Source of the DNA: a virus
Reading direction: 5' to 3' (one strand)
DNA length: 64,000 nt
Virus record (IMG/VR): IMGVR_UViG_3300036884_000299
Coordinates: 1 to 64,000 of that record
Part shown: in pieces, positions 40,754-49,207 of the stretch
How the letters are laid out: each line of letters starts with the position of its first letter
How positions within the stretch are numbered: position 1 is the first letter of the stretch
Notes under the pieces: generated by a model
Database searches by the model: none
Seen by the model: the letters and a program-made list of their open reading frames with translations, nothing else
What the model was told of the DNA's origin: nothing
Made by a program: the position numbers and the translations under genes

Positions 40754-43357
40754 ATGGAAGAATTTGATGAATTTAGCCTTAGAGACCTTTCTAAGAGAAA
40801 AGATTTTGATTTAGCCTCTGCTACTACTCGGTGGTACTCAAAAGAAAGAACATCTATTGAGGGTGATGCACCAAAAAGTACGAAATTAATTGAAGTAAAA
40901 TTAAATAAAGAGAAAAATACTATTGAGTGTTCTCTTCTTGTTACTGCTACGGAAAAGTATGGTCCCACCCATATATATAAATCTGTAAACCCTCAGAAAG
41001 ATTTTGCTATAGAAAGAGACCCTTCAGGACTTTACACTATTTATATTTCTTTTTTGGGGTTAAATAAGTTATATGCTTTAGCAAAATCAAGACAGCAAAA
41101 AAAGAAATTTAATCCCCAAGATACTCGAAAATCTAATACTCCAGTAAACAACATCTCTATAGAGGAAATTAAGGCGTTCCTAACAGATACTGATTTTAAG
41201 ATTTTTTGTGATGATGTTTCTTGGCAATATCAGGGGGCTAATTATAAATTATCACAGTTAGGGGGGGCTTTATGGCCTACAAATATTCCTCCAACACATA
41301 AACATTTAGGTCCTGATGGTAAAACAAGAATGGGATGGCTGGATATTCACCCTATGAATAGTATTCTAACAAAGCATACATTAGAGTTTTTTGTTCATAT
41401 TAAATTTTTCCTAAATCAAATAGCGGGGTCCGTGCTAAAACAAATTAGGAACCCTAATTTGCCAGGGGAATCAAACCCTACCCCTCCACCTACTGCTGCC
41501 CCAAAAGCCCCTATACCATCTCAAAATGGGCATGGGTCAAGTGTGAAGCCTATAGTAGATATAAACCCTACTGATACCCCTGTGAATCAGGCCAAGACAC
41601 AAGCTTTACAGCAGAAAGACCCCGCACAGCAAATAATGGCTAATAGGACAGTTAATAGTCCTGTAAATCAACAAATTCAGCAATCCCAAGCTTATCCTGG
41701 GAACCCCAATGAGAATCCGCAGCAGTATAATTTAGATAAAGAGGAAACACCTATGCCAGAAAGTACAGTTCAATCACCTTATGGTCCTATGCTTATACAA
41801 GAAGTAGAGGGAAAGCAATATAGAACATGGTTTAATAATACTGTAGAGCACCTAAAACATCGTGTTTTAGAGTTAGACTCAAAATATGAGAACTATGAAT
41901 TTGAGCTCCCTATGAAATTAAATGTAGATACACGAACTTCTCTCTATGAAAGCCTATCTAAACTCAAAGAAATAGTTATCCAATTTGAGACGGGAGCTGA
42001 AGAACAACGCTATCAACAGATGATACAGGAGACATTGAATTTCATCAAAGAAAATAGCCCTGATATTATTACCTTTGAGTCTACATTACTTGAATATTCT
42101 CATGCCCATATGTCTAAAGTATTGGCAGAAACTATTCAATTAGCATTTCCAATTTATAATAAGATTGTAGCTAATAGTAATAATTCTAATGATTTTACCC
42201 TTTCTTTAATCAAAAGAGATAGAAACCCCCTACATGAAATAGATTCTTTTCCTGGTAATAAAGAACAGACTGGTGAAGAGAATCCTGAAGAACCTAAAGG
42301 TAAGGCAGATATGGAAGACCCTAACAAGGGGTTGCCAGCTCCTCCAACCGAAGAAGATAATAAGGTTCCAGGTAAAAAATTAGTATGTGCCTTTGGTTCA
42401 TTCAATCCTCCAACTAAACAACACTTTGAAATGCTGAAGAAAGTAAAAGCTACAGCAGACCACCAGCAGGCAGAGGCTATAGTGTTTTTACAAAGGGATA
42501 AGACATTTAGTGGTGATGAAGTTTCAGTGAAGCAAAGAGCACAAATAATAGAGGAGTTGACTAAAATAAAATGCTGTTTTGATAAAGAAATTACTGATTT
42601 CAATGCTGCTATGGATTGGGCATATACCCACCATTATAATGAGGTAATGGTTATAGCTGGCTCTGATGAAACTAAAGATATGCTAGAAATTGGTACTACC
42701 AACAAAGGACAGCATACTGCTCAGGGCTTCTTTGACTTTGAGCATTTTAGAGTAGCATCTTATGGTGGTAATAATCCTGATAACTCTGAAGAGTCCATTG
42801 AGGCTGTAAATGCTATTATGAATAATGATGAACAAGGATTTCTAAAGGCTGTTGATTTACCTTATGTAAAACAGCTAAAAAAACTATTTGCTATTTGTAG
42901 GTATGAATTACAGAATAAGATGGGGATGAATGAGAGTGCCCACCTCCAAGAAGCAAACCTCCAATTATTATATAATATGTTGATAAATCCAAAGAAACAA
43001 CAAGATTTAGTGGGATGGTATAATGATGGAACATTAGAAGGAAGACTTTTTCATGACCCAACCCCAACTAATGGAACAGATAAGATTCCGTATAAACAGG
43101 CAATTAATATTTTCAAAAAGTTATATAAACCCACAAGAGATACAACAAATATTGGAAGAAACGAGGGTGGTGAGGAGCTTCAAACATATATATGTGGTAT
43201 AATTAGATGGGCATTAATAAAATGCTATGGTAAAGAAGTATCTCCAGAGCAAATAGGTAAAGATTTAGATTATGGTATAGTGAATACTACTGGTGGTATG
43301 GAAACAGCAGGGGAAACCTCAGATACTTCTCCAAAAGACCAGGGATTGAATTGGTAA
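40754..43357 (+). CDS. Large protein with C-terminal NMNAT/cytidylyltransferase-like domain
   Basis: 867 residues. N-terminal domain (about 1-235) unknown; Pro/Gln/Asn-rich linker (about 240-345); a helical region (about 360-500); then 'KLVCAFGSFNPPTKQHFEMLKK' (about 541-562), the nucleotidyltransferase G-x-F-x-P-x-T/H-x-x-H signature, with a helix and 'AGSDETKDML' typical of NMN adenylyltransferase or phosphopantetheine/cytidylyltransferase folds. The final part is unassigned. It could act on NAD or a lipid/sugar head group; the missing ISSTxxR motif leaves the substrate open. The start follows ACTAA with 8 nt, no SD. Confidence 0.6.
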   Translation: MEEFDEFSLRDLSKRKDFDLASATTRWYSKERTSIEGDAPKSTKLIEVKLNKEKNTIECSLLVTATEKYGPTHIYKSVNPQKDFAIERDPSGLYTIYISFLGLNKLYALAKSRQQKKKFNPQDTRKSNTPVNNISIEEIKAFLTDTDFKIFCDDVSWQYQGANYKLSQLGGALWPTNIPPTHKHLGPDGKTRMGWLDIHPMNSILTKHTLEFFVHIKFFLNQIAGSVLKQIRNPNLPGESNPTPPPTAAPKAPIPSQNGHGSSVKPIVDINPTDTPVNQAKTQALQQKDPAQQIMANRTVNSPVNQQIQQSQAYPGNPNENPQQYNLDKEETPMPESTVQSPYGPMLIQEVEGKQYRTWFNNTVEHLKHRVLELDSKYENYEFELPMKLNVDTRTSLYESLSKLKEIVIQFETGAEEQRYQQMIQETLNFIKENSPDIITFESTLLEYSHAHMSKVLAETIQLAFPIYNKIVANSNNSNDFTLSLIKRDRNPLHEIDSFPGNKEQTGEENPEEPKGKADMEDPNKGLPAPPTEEDNKVPGKKLVCAFGSFNPPTKQHFEMLKKVKATADHQQAEAIVFLQRDKTFSGDEVSVKQRAQIIEELTKIKCCFDKEITDFNAAMDWAYTHHYNEVMVIAGSDETKDMLEIGTTNKGQHTAQGFFDFEHFRVASYGGNNPDNSEESIEAVNAIMNNDEQGFLKAVDLPYVKQLKKLFAICRYELQNKMGMNESAHLQEANLQLLYNMLINPKKQQDLVGWYNDGTLEGRLFHDPTPTNGTDKIPYKQAINIFKKLYKPTRDTTNIGRNEGGEELQTYICGIIRWALIKCYGKEVSPEQIGKDLDYGIVNTTGGMETAGETSDTSPKDQGLNW

Positions 43358-43359
43358 AT

Positions 43360-43653
43360 TTATTTCACCTTAAATAGTTCCTCCACTTCCAGTGAGCAGG
43401 TATACTTAGGATACTTTTTTACTTTGATACCATGGATTCTAGCAAGAAATTTAAGTCTGTTCCAACTGAGTATATCATATAATAAGTTATTCACTTTCCA
43501 TAATTTTTCTTTATAGACTTGTAAGTTCAACTTATAGTATATACTATTCTCATCGCCTAAATGATTATTTGAAACCATTTGATGAATACATTCCGTTGCC
43601 ATTGTTTGTAGTATATTCCTAAAAAATTTCATATTCTCCTCCTCACTCATCAT
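43360..43653 (-). CDS. Hypothetical protein
   Basis: 97 residues, basic and helical, His/Tyr-rich. SD GGAGGAG before the start. Overlaps the upstream gene. Unknown. Confidence 0.5.
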   Translation of the reverse strand: MMSEEENMKFFRNILQTMATECIHQMVSNNHLGDENSIYYKLNLQVYKEKLWKVNNLLYDILSWNRLKFLARIHGIKVKKYPKYTCSLEVEELFKVK

Positions 43654-43876
43654 AATCTAGTAACTGGGGATTCTTCTCCAGTTCATCTAAAGAAATCTCA
43701 GTCAAGTGGTAGTAATCAATTTGAGGTAGAAATGCTTCTTCCTCATATTGAAAGCCCCACTTATCACCAATGATATTATAGAGAGTAGTTCTTGTTTCAT
43801 TGCATGTTCCAGCAATCTTCACAAATCTACTCTTCAAGAGAGGCTGCTTGAACATAAATCTAAAATACCAGTTCAT
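43643..43876 (-). CDS. Hypothetical small protein
   Basis: 77 residues from ATG 43876, with AGGAGGGA upstream; the longer reading from 43921 would start inside the promoter. Aromatic N-terminus, acidic C-terminus. Unknown. Confidence 0.5.
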   Translation of the reverse strand: MNWYFRFMFKQPLLKSRFVKIAGTCNETRTTLYNIIGDKWGFQYEEEAFLPQIDYYHLTEISLDELEKNPQLLDYDE

Positions 43877-43892
43877 ATTCCCTCCTATAAGA

Positions 43893-43921
43893 AGTATACT
43901 ACCTATAAAGGTAAATATCAA
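43893..43921 (-). promoter_or_regulatory. Sigma-70-type promoter
   Basis: Minus strand TTGATA (43921-43916), 17-nt spacer, TATACT (43898-43893), 16 nt before ATG 43876. Confidence 0.7.
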
Positions 43922-43924
43922 GAA

Positions 43925-44302
43925 TTATCCTGATAAATTTTGTATTAGTTCAGGGAAGGGGTATATTATACCTTTTGGAAGTATCACCTGCATTGCTTGA
44001 GCCCCTACTCTGTTTTGAGTATGAAAATATACTTTAGTATTATTAAACTCTTCATGAGCTTGGAGGAATTCTGCTATGCGGGTACCTACATTAGAATCAT
44101 CAGAACTAACATAGACTCTACCACCTAAGTCATGATCAAGGAAAATAAAATCAATATGGATACCTTCTTTTAAGATATACTCTAAAGTTTTTTTACCCTG
44201 TTCTACATCTTTAGCAATGTAAAGAGTATGATTTTGTAGCTTCTCTTGAAATAAGGGTATTCTATAGTTGCTAGGGTCGTCCTCTAAAATAAATACATTC
44301 AC
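43925..44302 (-). CDS. Cyclic-phosphate-processing receiver-like protein (cREC)
   Basis: 125 residues from GTG 44302, which overlaps the upstream stop (TAGTG) and has GGAGAG as SD. EDD at the N-terminus, 'DFIFLDHDLGG' (about 50-60), 'SDDSNVGTRIAEFL' and 'VYFHTQNRVGAQAMQ' match the receiver-like family I remember as cyclic-phosphate processing receiver (LDHDL, HTxN-GA). That family is predicted, not proven, to act on nucleic-acid or nucleotide cyclic phosphates. Together with RtcB and an RNA ligase it suggests RNA-end metabolism. Confidence 0.65.
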   Translation of the reverse strand: MNVFILEDDPSNYRIPLFQEKLQNHTLYIAKDVEQGKKTLEYILKEGIHIDFIFLDHDLGGRVYVSSDDSNVGTRIAEFLQAHEEFNNTKVYFHTQNRVGAQAMQVILPKGIIYPFPELIQNLSG

Positions 44303-44454
44303 TATTCTCTCCACTCAGGATGATTGTAAGGAGTTGCTATTTTGGAAACCTCTCCTGGCTGCCTTTCTATTAATATATCTTTAGGATATAAGTCCTCTAT
44401 ACTCAGTTCCCCTGATTCAATAAGGAATTTTAAGTTTCTCTCATCATCATTCAT
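44302..44454 (-). CDS. Tiny acidic hypothetical protein
   Basis: 50 residues, ATG 44454 preceded by AAGGAGAAATACT, stop overlapping the next GTG. Acidic/aromatic (ELSIEDLYPKDILIERQPGE). Unknown. Confidence 0.5.
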   Translation of the reverse strand: MNDDERNLKFLIESGELSIEDLYPKDILIERQPGEVSKIATPYNHPEWRE

Positions 44455-44465
44455 AGTATTTCTCC

Positions 44466-44675
44466 TTAGTTTTCATCCACAAAATTAAAAGAACATAATG
44501 TAGTATTACACATAGTGAGTATCTTCAGTAAATCTGGGGGCATTTGTGATGCTTGAGGATCAGAAATAAGATCATTCAAGCTTTGTTTTACATTTATTAA
44601 TTTTAGTAGAGCTTCTGGCACTTCGCTAAACTGAGCTTCTATTACTTTTTTCTGAACCTCTACAACATCACTCAT
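44466..44675 (-). CDS. Hypothetical small protein
   Basis: 69 helical residues with LLKLINVKQSLNDLI; SD AGAGGAAA. Overlaps the upstream gene at ATGA. Unknown. Confidence 0.5.
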   Translation of the reverse strand: MSDVVEVQKKVIEAQFSEVPEALLKLINVKQSLNDLISDPQASQMPPDLLKILTMCNTTLCSFNFVDEN

Positions 44676-44980
44676 ATTATGTTTCCTCTGCTCTTTGCTT
44701 TTGCTATAGCTTCTTGTGCCAATTGATATGCTTTATTAAGCCCCTTATTCCCATCAGTTTTCATTGCCTTTACAAATGCCCTACACGCATCATATAATTC
44801 TATTGAAGCAGCCATCAGATAGGCATTATCCCAACCCTCCTCTGATTTTTCATTATCCACCTCAATACAGACTTCTGCTAATGCCGCCCATTCAGGACTA
44901 TGTATGCCTACATACCCTTCCCTCTGGCCTTCATAGCTATCCCCTACCCACCATTTTCCAACAGTATGTTTATTTTTCAT
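44672..44980 (-). CDS. Hypothetical protein
   Basis: 102 residues from ATG 44980, with GGGAGG upstream; the extra N-terminus from 45040 lies inside the deformylase gene. WWVGDSYEGQREGYVGIHSPEWAALAEVC, then a helical tail (LMAASIELYDACRAFVKAM) typical of small phage proteins of unknown role. Its start overlaps def. Confidence 0.5.
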   Translation of the reverse strand: MKNKHTVGKWWVGDSYEGQREGYVGIHSPEWAALAEVCIEVDNEKSEEGWDNAYLMAASIELYDACRAFVKAMKTDGNKGLNKAYQLAQEAIAKAKSRGNII

Positions 44981-45419
44981 GTTTAACCTCCCAATTATAA
45001 TACTTGATAAATAGAATTCCGTCAAGATGGTCATATTCATGTTGGATTACCCGTGCTAACATACCTGATGCCCACATACCCTGTTTTTTATTTTCCTCGT
45101 CATAATACTCAATCATTATCCCTTCCGGCCTTTCTACAGGAAAATAGATTCCAGGAAAAGACAGACAGCCTTCCTCCATGCTACAAGTCATAGCAGAGAT
45201 AGATGTTATTTTAGGGTTTATGAATATTCTTTTTTTATCTCCCACTACGTCTGTAATAAATAAACGTAGTGAAACTCCTACTTGAGGAGCAGCCAAACCT
45301 ATTCCTCCTTTATCTAAAACTTCAAACATGTCTGATACCAGTTTAGGGATTACAGTAAAGTCTGTAACCTCTTTAGCTTTACGAGTTAGAATTTCATTAC
45401 CAAATGTAAGTATTTCCAT
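44970..45419 (-). CDS. def: Peptide deformylase
   Basis: 149 residues. All three signature motifs are intact: GIGLAAPQ (39-46), EGCLS (83-87) and HEYDH (127-131), giving Cys85, His127 and His131 as metal ligands and Glu128 as base. It removes the formyl group from nascent proteins. It lacks most of the C-terminal extension of bacterial enzymes, as phage deformylases do. ATG 45419 has no SD; ACTAA lies exactly 6 nt upstream. Likely speeds maturation of phage proteins in the infected cell. Confidence 0.9.
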   Translation of the reverse strand: MEILTFGNEILTRKAKEVTDFTVIPKLVSDMFEVLDKGGIGLAAPQVGVSLRLFITDVVGDKKRIFINPKITSISAMTCSMEEGCLSFPGIYFPVERPEGIMIEYYDEENKKQGMWASGMLARVIQHEYDHLDGILFIKYYNWEVKHEK

Positions 45420-45421
45420 AG

Positions 45422-45601
45422 TTATTTAGTCATGCCCCACTTCTCTTCCTGTGTTACCTGCTTATAATACTTATAACTAGAGCATGCCAAATTTCCCATT
45501 TTTAAGTTCTTTATGCATTCAGCAGCATAATTAGGATCATCCTGATACATACAGTCTACATAGAGAAAACCACAAGTAGAACAGGGATTAGGTGTATTCA
45601 T
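45422..45601 (-). CDS. Small Cys-rich protein
   Basis: 59 residues from ATG 45601, with GAGGAGGA upstream. CSTCG...C...C...C spacing suggests a metal-binding or zinc-knuckle fold. Overlaps the end of the KH-like gene. Unknown. Confidence 0.5.
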   Translation of the reverse strand: MNTPNPCSTCGFLYVDCMYQDDPNYAAECIKNLKMGNLACSSYKYYKQVTQEEKWGMTK

Positions 45602-45602
45602 A

Positions 45603-46010
45603 TCAATAATCCTCCTCTTCTGTATAATCAACAGGATAGATGAAGTCATTCAATGTTTCCTCTACTAGCTTTATCTTTTTGAGACTAGGATTCTCTTCCT
45701 TCAGTTTCTTCTCTATACCATACAGATTATCCCCTATGGACCCTATGAATATGCCAGGACGATGAAGTTGAATGGTAAGAATACCATCATCTTCATTAAA
45801 CTGAAATCGAGTTATACCTAGCATAAGTATATCTTTATCAGCTTTAGCATAAGCAGAATGATACTGATTTATTTGAGCATAAGTAAGAGTGCCTTCTGGA
45901 ACTGACTCAAAGTTAGGCATATACTTGTCTAAATAAAAATAACCAAACTCCCTCAATAGGACCTTCTCTGTCCCAGTATAGCGCCCTGGTTTAACTTCTT
46001 TGATTTCCAT
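45603..46010 (-). CDS. KH-like (ribosomal S3-type) protein
   Basis: 135 residues. 'ILTIQLHRPGIFIGSIGDNLYGIEKKLKEENPSLKKIKLVEE' (about 76-117) has the type II KH pattern, with a hydrophobic GxxG loop region (PGIFIGSIG) as in ribosomal protein S3. This would bind single-stranded RNA or DNA. The N-terminal part is unassigned. SD AAGGAGAAAAG. It sits two genes from peptide deformylase, so a translation-linked role is possible. Confidence 0.5.
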   Translation of the reverse strand: MEIKEVKPGRYTGTEKVLLREFGYFYLDKYMPNFESVPEGTLTYAQINQYHSAYAKADKDILMLGITRFQFNEDDGILTIQLHRPGIFIGSIGDNLYGIEKKLKEENPSLKKIKLVEETLNDFIYPVDYTEEEDY

Positions 46011-46021
46011 TTCTTTTCTCC

Positions 46022-46276
46022 TTATAGATTAAACTGAAGTCCTTTAGTGATAATACTACTATCCTCTTCTCTTGATTCTACTCCAAGCCCTGTTGATTCT
46101 CCATAACAAAGAGCCCTTAAACAAAGATTCTTACAGTCATCTTCGTAGGTATCAAAATTTACAAACCCAGCAGAAATTACTTGAAACCCTAAAGTAGTAT
46201 GAGGCATAAAAATAGGAATGAGAACAAAAGTGTCATTTTCATTCATTACATACTTCATTTTCATTTTCACTTGCAT
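46022..46276 (-). CDS. Hypothetical protein
   Basis: 84 residues, beta-rich centre (FVLIPIFMPHTTLGFQVISAGFVNF); SD AAGGAGA before ATG 46276. Unknown. Confidence 0.5.
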   Translation of the reverse strand: MQVKMKMKYVMNENDTFVLIPIFMPHTTLGFQVISAGFVNFDTYEDDCKNLCLRALCYGESTGLGVESREEDSSIITKGLQFNL

Positions 46277-46288
46277 TTTCTTTTCTCC

Positions 46289-46489
46289 TTATATCCAAAC
46301 TTTTCTAACTATATGCCCAGGGTATTTTGTTTGTGCATTCTCAAGATTCCAAGCAATAAAATACCTCTTCTTTCCCTGAAGATAGACTTCATAGATTTTT
46401 TTATGTTCTTTGATGGCATATAAAACCCCTATAAAGTCTATCTTCATTTCTTTAGTAAATATTCTGTGAAACAGAAAGTGCAACATCAT
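46289..46489 (-). CDS. Small basic hypothetical protein
   Basis: 66 residues, basic and aromatic. Its ATGATG overlaps the stop of the AAA ATPase gene. 'KRYFIAWNLENAQTKYPGHIVRKVW' looks like a small beta-hairpin module. Unknown. Confidence 0.45.
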   Translation of the reverse strand: MMLHFLFHRIFTKEMKIDFIGVLYAIKEHKKIYEVYLQGKKRYFIAWNLENAQTKYPGHIVRKVWI

Positions 46490-47397
46490 ACAACTCCATT
46501 AAGTGCAGCTAACTTCCAGTGGCCATCAGTGCGCTTATCCTGATAATCCAGAAAGCAATCTATCGACACGTTGTAGAAGAGATTGAAGTCCACCCTGGGG
46601 AACGAGGCAAGATTAGAAGCGAAGAAGTTGTAAACCTCTATCCTCACCGAAAGGGGAATCTCCTTCATGAAGGTTCCAAACTTGCTCTTGATATAGTCTA
46701 GAACCTGCATCTTAGAGGTATTGAAACCCATGATTTTGCAGCGGGACTGAATAGCAGCGTCCAATCTACACTTGTTAGAGATGAAGATAATGGAGGAGGT
46801 GAACTCGAAGTTCTCAGGAAGCTTGTCTCCCTTCGTCCTCTTGGTTCCGTCCATCCAGGTAATAGTCCTTACAGGCTTGTTCTGGAGTGCTATCTTCAAT
46901 ACGTCTACCTGGGTTTGGGTCTTGAACACAGAGTCAAAGTCGTCAAATATCAGTACCTTACCTTCCCTGTTATTGTAGAGAATCTTAGCAAGTTCATAGC
47001 TACCTTTAACTCCACCAGAGAAGTACTGATACTTGTCATTGGTCTTGGGAAGAAGCTTCTCCACTGTCAATGTCTTGCCTATTCCAGGCTCTCCATGAAC
47101 GTAGAGAGCTTTAAGAATTCCGCTGTCCACTATCTTCACATACCTCTCCAAAAGGTCAAACTGCTCAGTGAGGCTCAGAAGGTTTTCCTTCTTGACGGGA
47201 GCTTCAGGAGCCTCGAAGGTATGGAGAAAAGAGACGTAGGACACTTCTTTCTTTCCAGTCATTTGAGCCCAATCCCGATAGAGATTGTAAGCGCTCATTA
47301 TAGAAGTGTCAGTAAAGTCCACATGGGAGTTGGCAATTTTGAACTGCTCAACAGCCTCAGATACAAAAGGCTTCCTACCCATTCCAACAGTATTCAT
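46486..47397 (-). CDS. AAA-family ATPase
   Basis: 303 residues from ATG 47397, with GGAGAG upstream; the reading from 47433 overlaps the promoter. Walker A GEPGIGKT (about 99-106), Walker B VLIFDDFD (about 145-152), sensor-1 IIFISNK (about 205-211) and an arginine finger-like QSRCK (about 219-223). The single module with an N-terminal helical domain resembles phage AAA proteins without a firm family. It is clearly richer in G+C than most neighbours, like the DUF932 gene. Target unknown. Confidence 0.65.
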   Translation of the reverse strand: MNTVGMGRKPFVSEAVEQFKIANSHVDFTDTSIMSAYNLYRDWAQMTGKKEVSYVSFLHTFEAPEAPVKKENLLSLTEQFDLLERYVKIVDSGILKALYVHGEPGIGKTLTVEKLLPKTNDKYQYFSGGVKGSYELAKILYNNREGKVLIFDDFDSVFKTQTQVDVLKIALQNKPVRTITWMDGTKRTKGDKLPENFEFTSSIIFISNKCRLDAAIQSRCKIMGFNTSKMQVLDYIKSKFGTFMKEIPLSVRIEVYNFFASNLASFPRVDFNLFYNVSIDCFLDYQDKRTDGHWKLAALNGVV

Positions 47398-47424
47398 ACA
47401 CTCTCCTTCATCTAAGCTAATAAT

Positions 47425-47453
47425 AATATACATCTTATTAGGAAGGGTGTCAA
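47425..47453 (-). promoter_or_regulatory. Sigma-70-type promoter for AAA ATPase gene
   Basis: Minus strand TTGACA (47453-47448), 17-nt spacer, TATATT (47430-47425), 28 nt before ATG 47397. Confidence 0.75.
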
Positions 47454-47471
47454 TATAATTCGTATTATTTT

Positions 47472-47648
47472 TTATTGTTTCACGACGATTTTAAATCTCC
47501 TTGACATAATAAGAAAAAAGGGATTAATATACCCTCGTTCTATCAATTCATCCAGTTTATTATTTTCCTGTTTGGTGATCATAAGAGGATAATGACTATC
47601 AACAGCTTCATATATCTTGTCTTTGAATTTTTTGTCTTCTGTTGTCAT
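47472..47648 (-). CDS. Small hypothetical protein
   Basis: 58 residues, ATG 47648 with AAGGAG upstream; charged with a hydrophobic centre (YINPFFLIMSRRF). Lies between a terminator hairpin and the AAA promoter. Unknown. Confidence 0.5.
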   Translation of the reverse strand: MTTEDKKFKDKIYEAVDSHYPLMITKQENNKLDELIERGYINPFFLIMSRRFKIVVKQ

Positions 47649-47660
47649 ATTATTCTCCTT

Positions 47661-47688
47661 AAAAAATAGGGGAAGTTTCCTCCCCCTT
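47661..47688 (-). terminator. Terminator after DUF932 gene
   Basis: On the minus strand a GGGGGAGGAAACTTCCCC stem-loop is followed by TATTTTTT. It separates the DUF932 gene from the 58-residue gene. Confidence 0.65.
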
Positions 47689-47698
47689 TATACTTACT

Positions 47699-48622
47699 TT
47701 ACCTTACGTTGAAGGCTCTGGCGATCCTGCGGTCCAGAACGTCCTGCTCCACAGCGGAGGTAATCTGATGGGTGGAAACATCGGTAGCGACGTTGTAGAC
47801 TGCCCAACCGGAAGCATTTGTTTTGATGCTCTCAATTTCCAGCACTTCCCTCTTCTCGCCCTCTACCAGGGGCCTTCTAACGCTCTTGATGGTGGCATAG
47901 GGTGTCATTTTCTCAATAACAGCGAGCTTAAATTTGGCAGGGAAATCGCCATTGATGAGGTTCTGAAGATAGTTGATGCCCTTCTCCTGATTCAGGCGAG
48001 CGTAGACCTTCTCCACGAGGGAACTGTTCTCTTGGATTCGCTCGAAGAGAACATTCTTGATTTTCTCAAGGTCGAATTCCTGATTGTGGCGATAGAACAG
48101 GGAAGTCTCGGAAACGAGAAGAGCCATGCCATTGGTGCAGCGGAGGCGAGCGCATCCGTACCCAAATCCGAGGCGTTCCGTCTTGTTGTAGGAGTTCCGG
48201 GCCTTGACGAAGGGAACCAAAACTTCCTCATCGAGGAAATTGTGACCACCAATGTCAAGAGCGGTGGAAGGAATTCCAAGGTTCTTCGCAGGGTTGAAAG
48301 ACAGGTCGGGGAAGTAGATTGTCTGGAAGAAACGGGCTCCCTTGGTTCCAACCCGAATATCCTTGGGATCAGAGGTGAACTTGATGCCAATGTCGGTGAA
48401 GAGGTTCTGGATAGTGTCGCTAACTTCTTTGTGGGTAACGACTTTGTAACCCTCGGAAATCCTGCCCAGGGTGTCCTTCGTGTTCATATTGACGATAGCA
48501 CGGAGACCATCATCAGTACCATCTTCTCTGATATACTTCTGGGTTTCAACGGGGAAGAAAGCATCCATGTGGGCGCTCTTGTCCGTCCTGGTGTGCATCG
48601 GAATGTGAATTGTCGTATTCAT
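47699..48622 (-). CDS. DUF932 (phage/plasmid-like) protein
   Basis: 307 residues. 'VNMNTKDTLGRISEGYKVVTHKEV' near the N-terminus, 'FGYGCARLRCTNGMAL' (about 151-166) and a helical C-terminal third match the DUF932 family found on phages and plasmids, whose role is unknown (often near replication genes). G+C is about half by eye versus roughly a third nearby, with many C/G-ending codons, fitting high expression or recent acquisition. A strong promoter lies upstream and a terminator downstream, so it is a single-gene unit. Confidence 0.75.
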   Translation of the reverse strand: MNTTIHIPMHTRTDKSAHMDAFFPVETQKYIREDGTDDGLRAIVNMNTKDTLGRISEGYKVVTHKEVSDTIQNLFTDIGIKFTSDPKDIRVGTKGARFFQTIYFPDLSFNPAKNLGIPSTALDIGGHNFLDEEVLVPFVKARNSYNKTERLGFGYGCARLRCTNGMALLVSETSLFYRHNQEFDLEKIKNVLFERIQENSSLVEKVYARLNQEKGINYLQNLINGDFPAKFKLAVIEKMTPYATIKSVRRPLVEGEKREVLEIESIKTNASGWAVYNVATDVSTHQITSAVEQDVLDRRIARAFNVR

Positions 48623-48666
48623 ATTAGCTCCTTTGACTGTTTAGGTTGTCAACCTCTCTTAATTAG

Positions 48667-48695
48667 AATATACTACTCTTTTATTATTATGTCAA
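48667..48695 (-). promoter_or_regulatory. Sigma-70-type promoter for DUF932 gene
   Basis: Minus strand TTGACA (48695-48690), 17-nt spacer, TATATT (48672-48667), with a ~45-nt leader before ATG 48622. Confidence 0.8.
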
Positions 48696-48707
48696 GCATT
48701 ATTTTTA

Positions 48708-48959
48708 TTATTTTTTAAAATCAGATTTTTTATATCCAGTAATCATTGCTTCTTCTAGTAGATACACCACGAGGTTAGCTAAAGGTGATTCATTATCTAT
48801 CGCTAAAGTAGCTCTAAGTTCACTCATAGCCTCTAAATAGAGCTTTTTAGGAAATCCTAAATAAGAACTCCTCTTTATGATGATACAATCACAATCATCC
48901 TCTAATTCAGAAAGGTTCATATTTTGAATAAAATTTTCCTTTCTTTCTTTTAACGTCAT
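48708..48959 (-). CDS. Hypothetical small protein
   Basis: 83 residues, acidic in the middle (LSELEDDCDCIIIK), helical C-terminus. Preceded by ACTAAAGGAG. Unknown. Confidence 0.5.
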   Translation of the reverse strand: MTLKERKENFIQNMNLSELEDDCDCIIIKRSSYLGFPKKLYLEAMSELRATLAIDNESPLANLVVYLLEEAMITGYKKSDFKK

Positions 48960-48970
48960 AGTATTCTCCT

Positions 48971-49207
48971 TTAGTATTTCAAATTCCTTACATACCGCTC
49001 ATTATTATAGTTAGCTTTTCTTTTCCTGCCCATAGAATAGCTATTTTCATACTTGAATGCCCCTGCTATGTATGCACGTAGTTCTATTCCATCCCATTCC
49101 TCAGGGAACTTTTCTATTTCACTAAGGAATGTGTTCCTCATGCTATTGAGGAAATTATTAATAAATAGTTCTTTGTCTTTAACAGTCATATTCAACTCCT
49201 TATTCAT
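48971..49207 (-). CDS. Hypothetical small protein
   Basis: 78 residues, overlapping the end of rtcB by 8 nt. Helical N-terminus, basic Tyr/Asn-rich tail. AAGGAG before ATG 49207. Unknown. Confidence 0.5.
   Translation of the reverse strand: MNKELNMTVKDKELFINNFLNSMRNTFLSEIEKFPEEWDGIELRAYIAGAFKYENSYSMGRKRKANYNNERYVRNLKY

Noticed and set aside
46915-47415. 166-residue plus-strand frame
   Set aside because: Antisense to the AAA ATPase with intact Walker motifs; no ribosome site.
47768-48718. 316-residue plus-strand frame opposite the DUF932 gene
   Set aside because: Shadow produced by the GC-rich codon usage of the DUF932 gene, which matches a known family on the minus strand.
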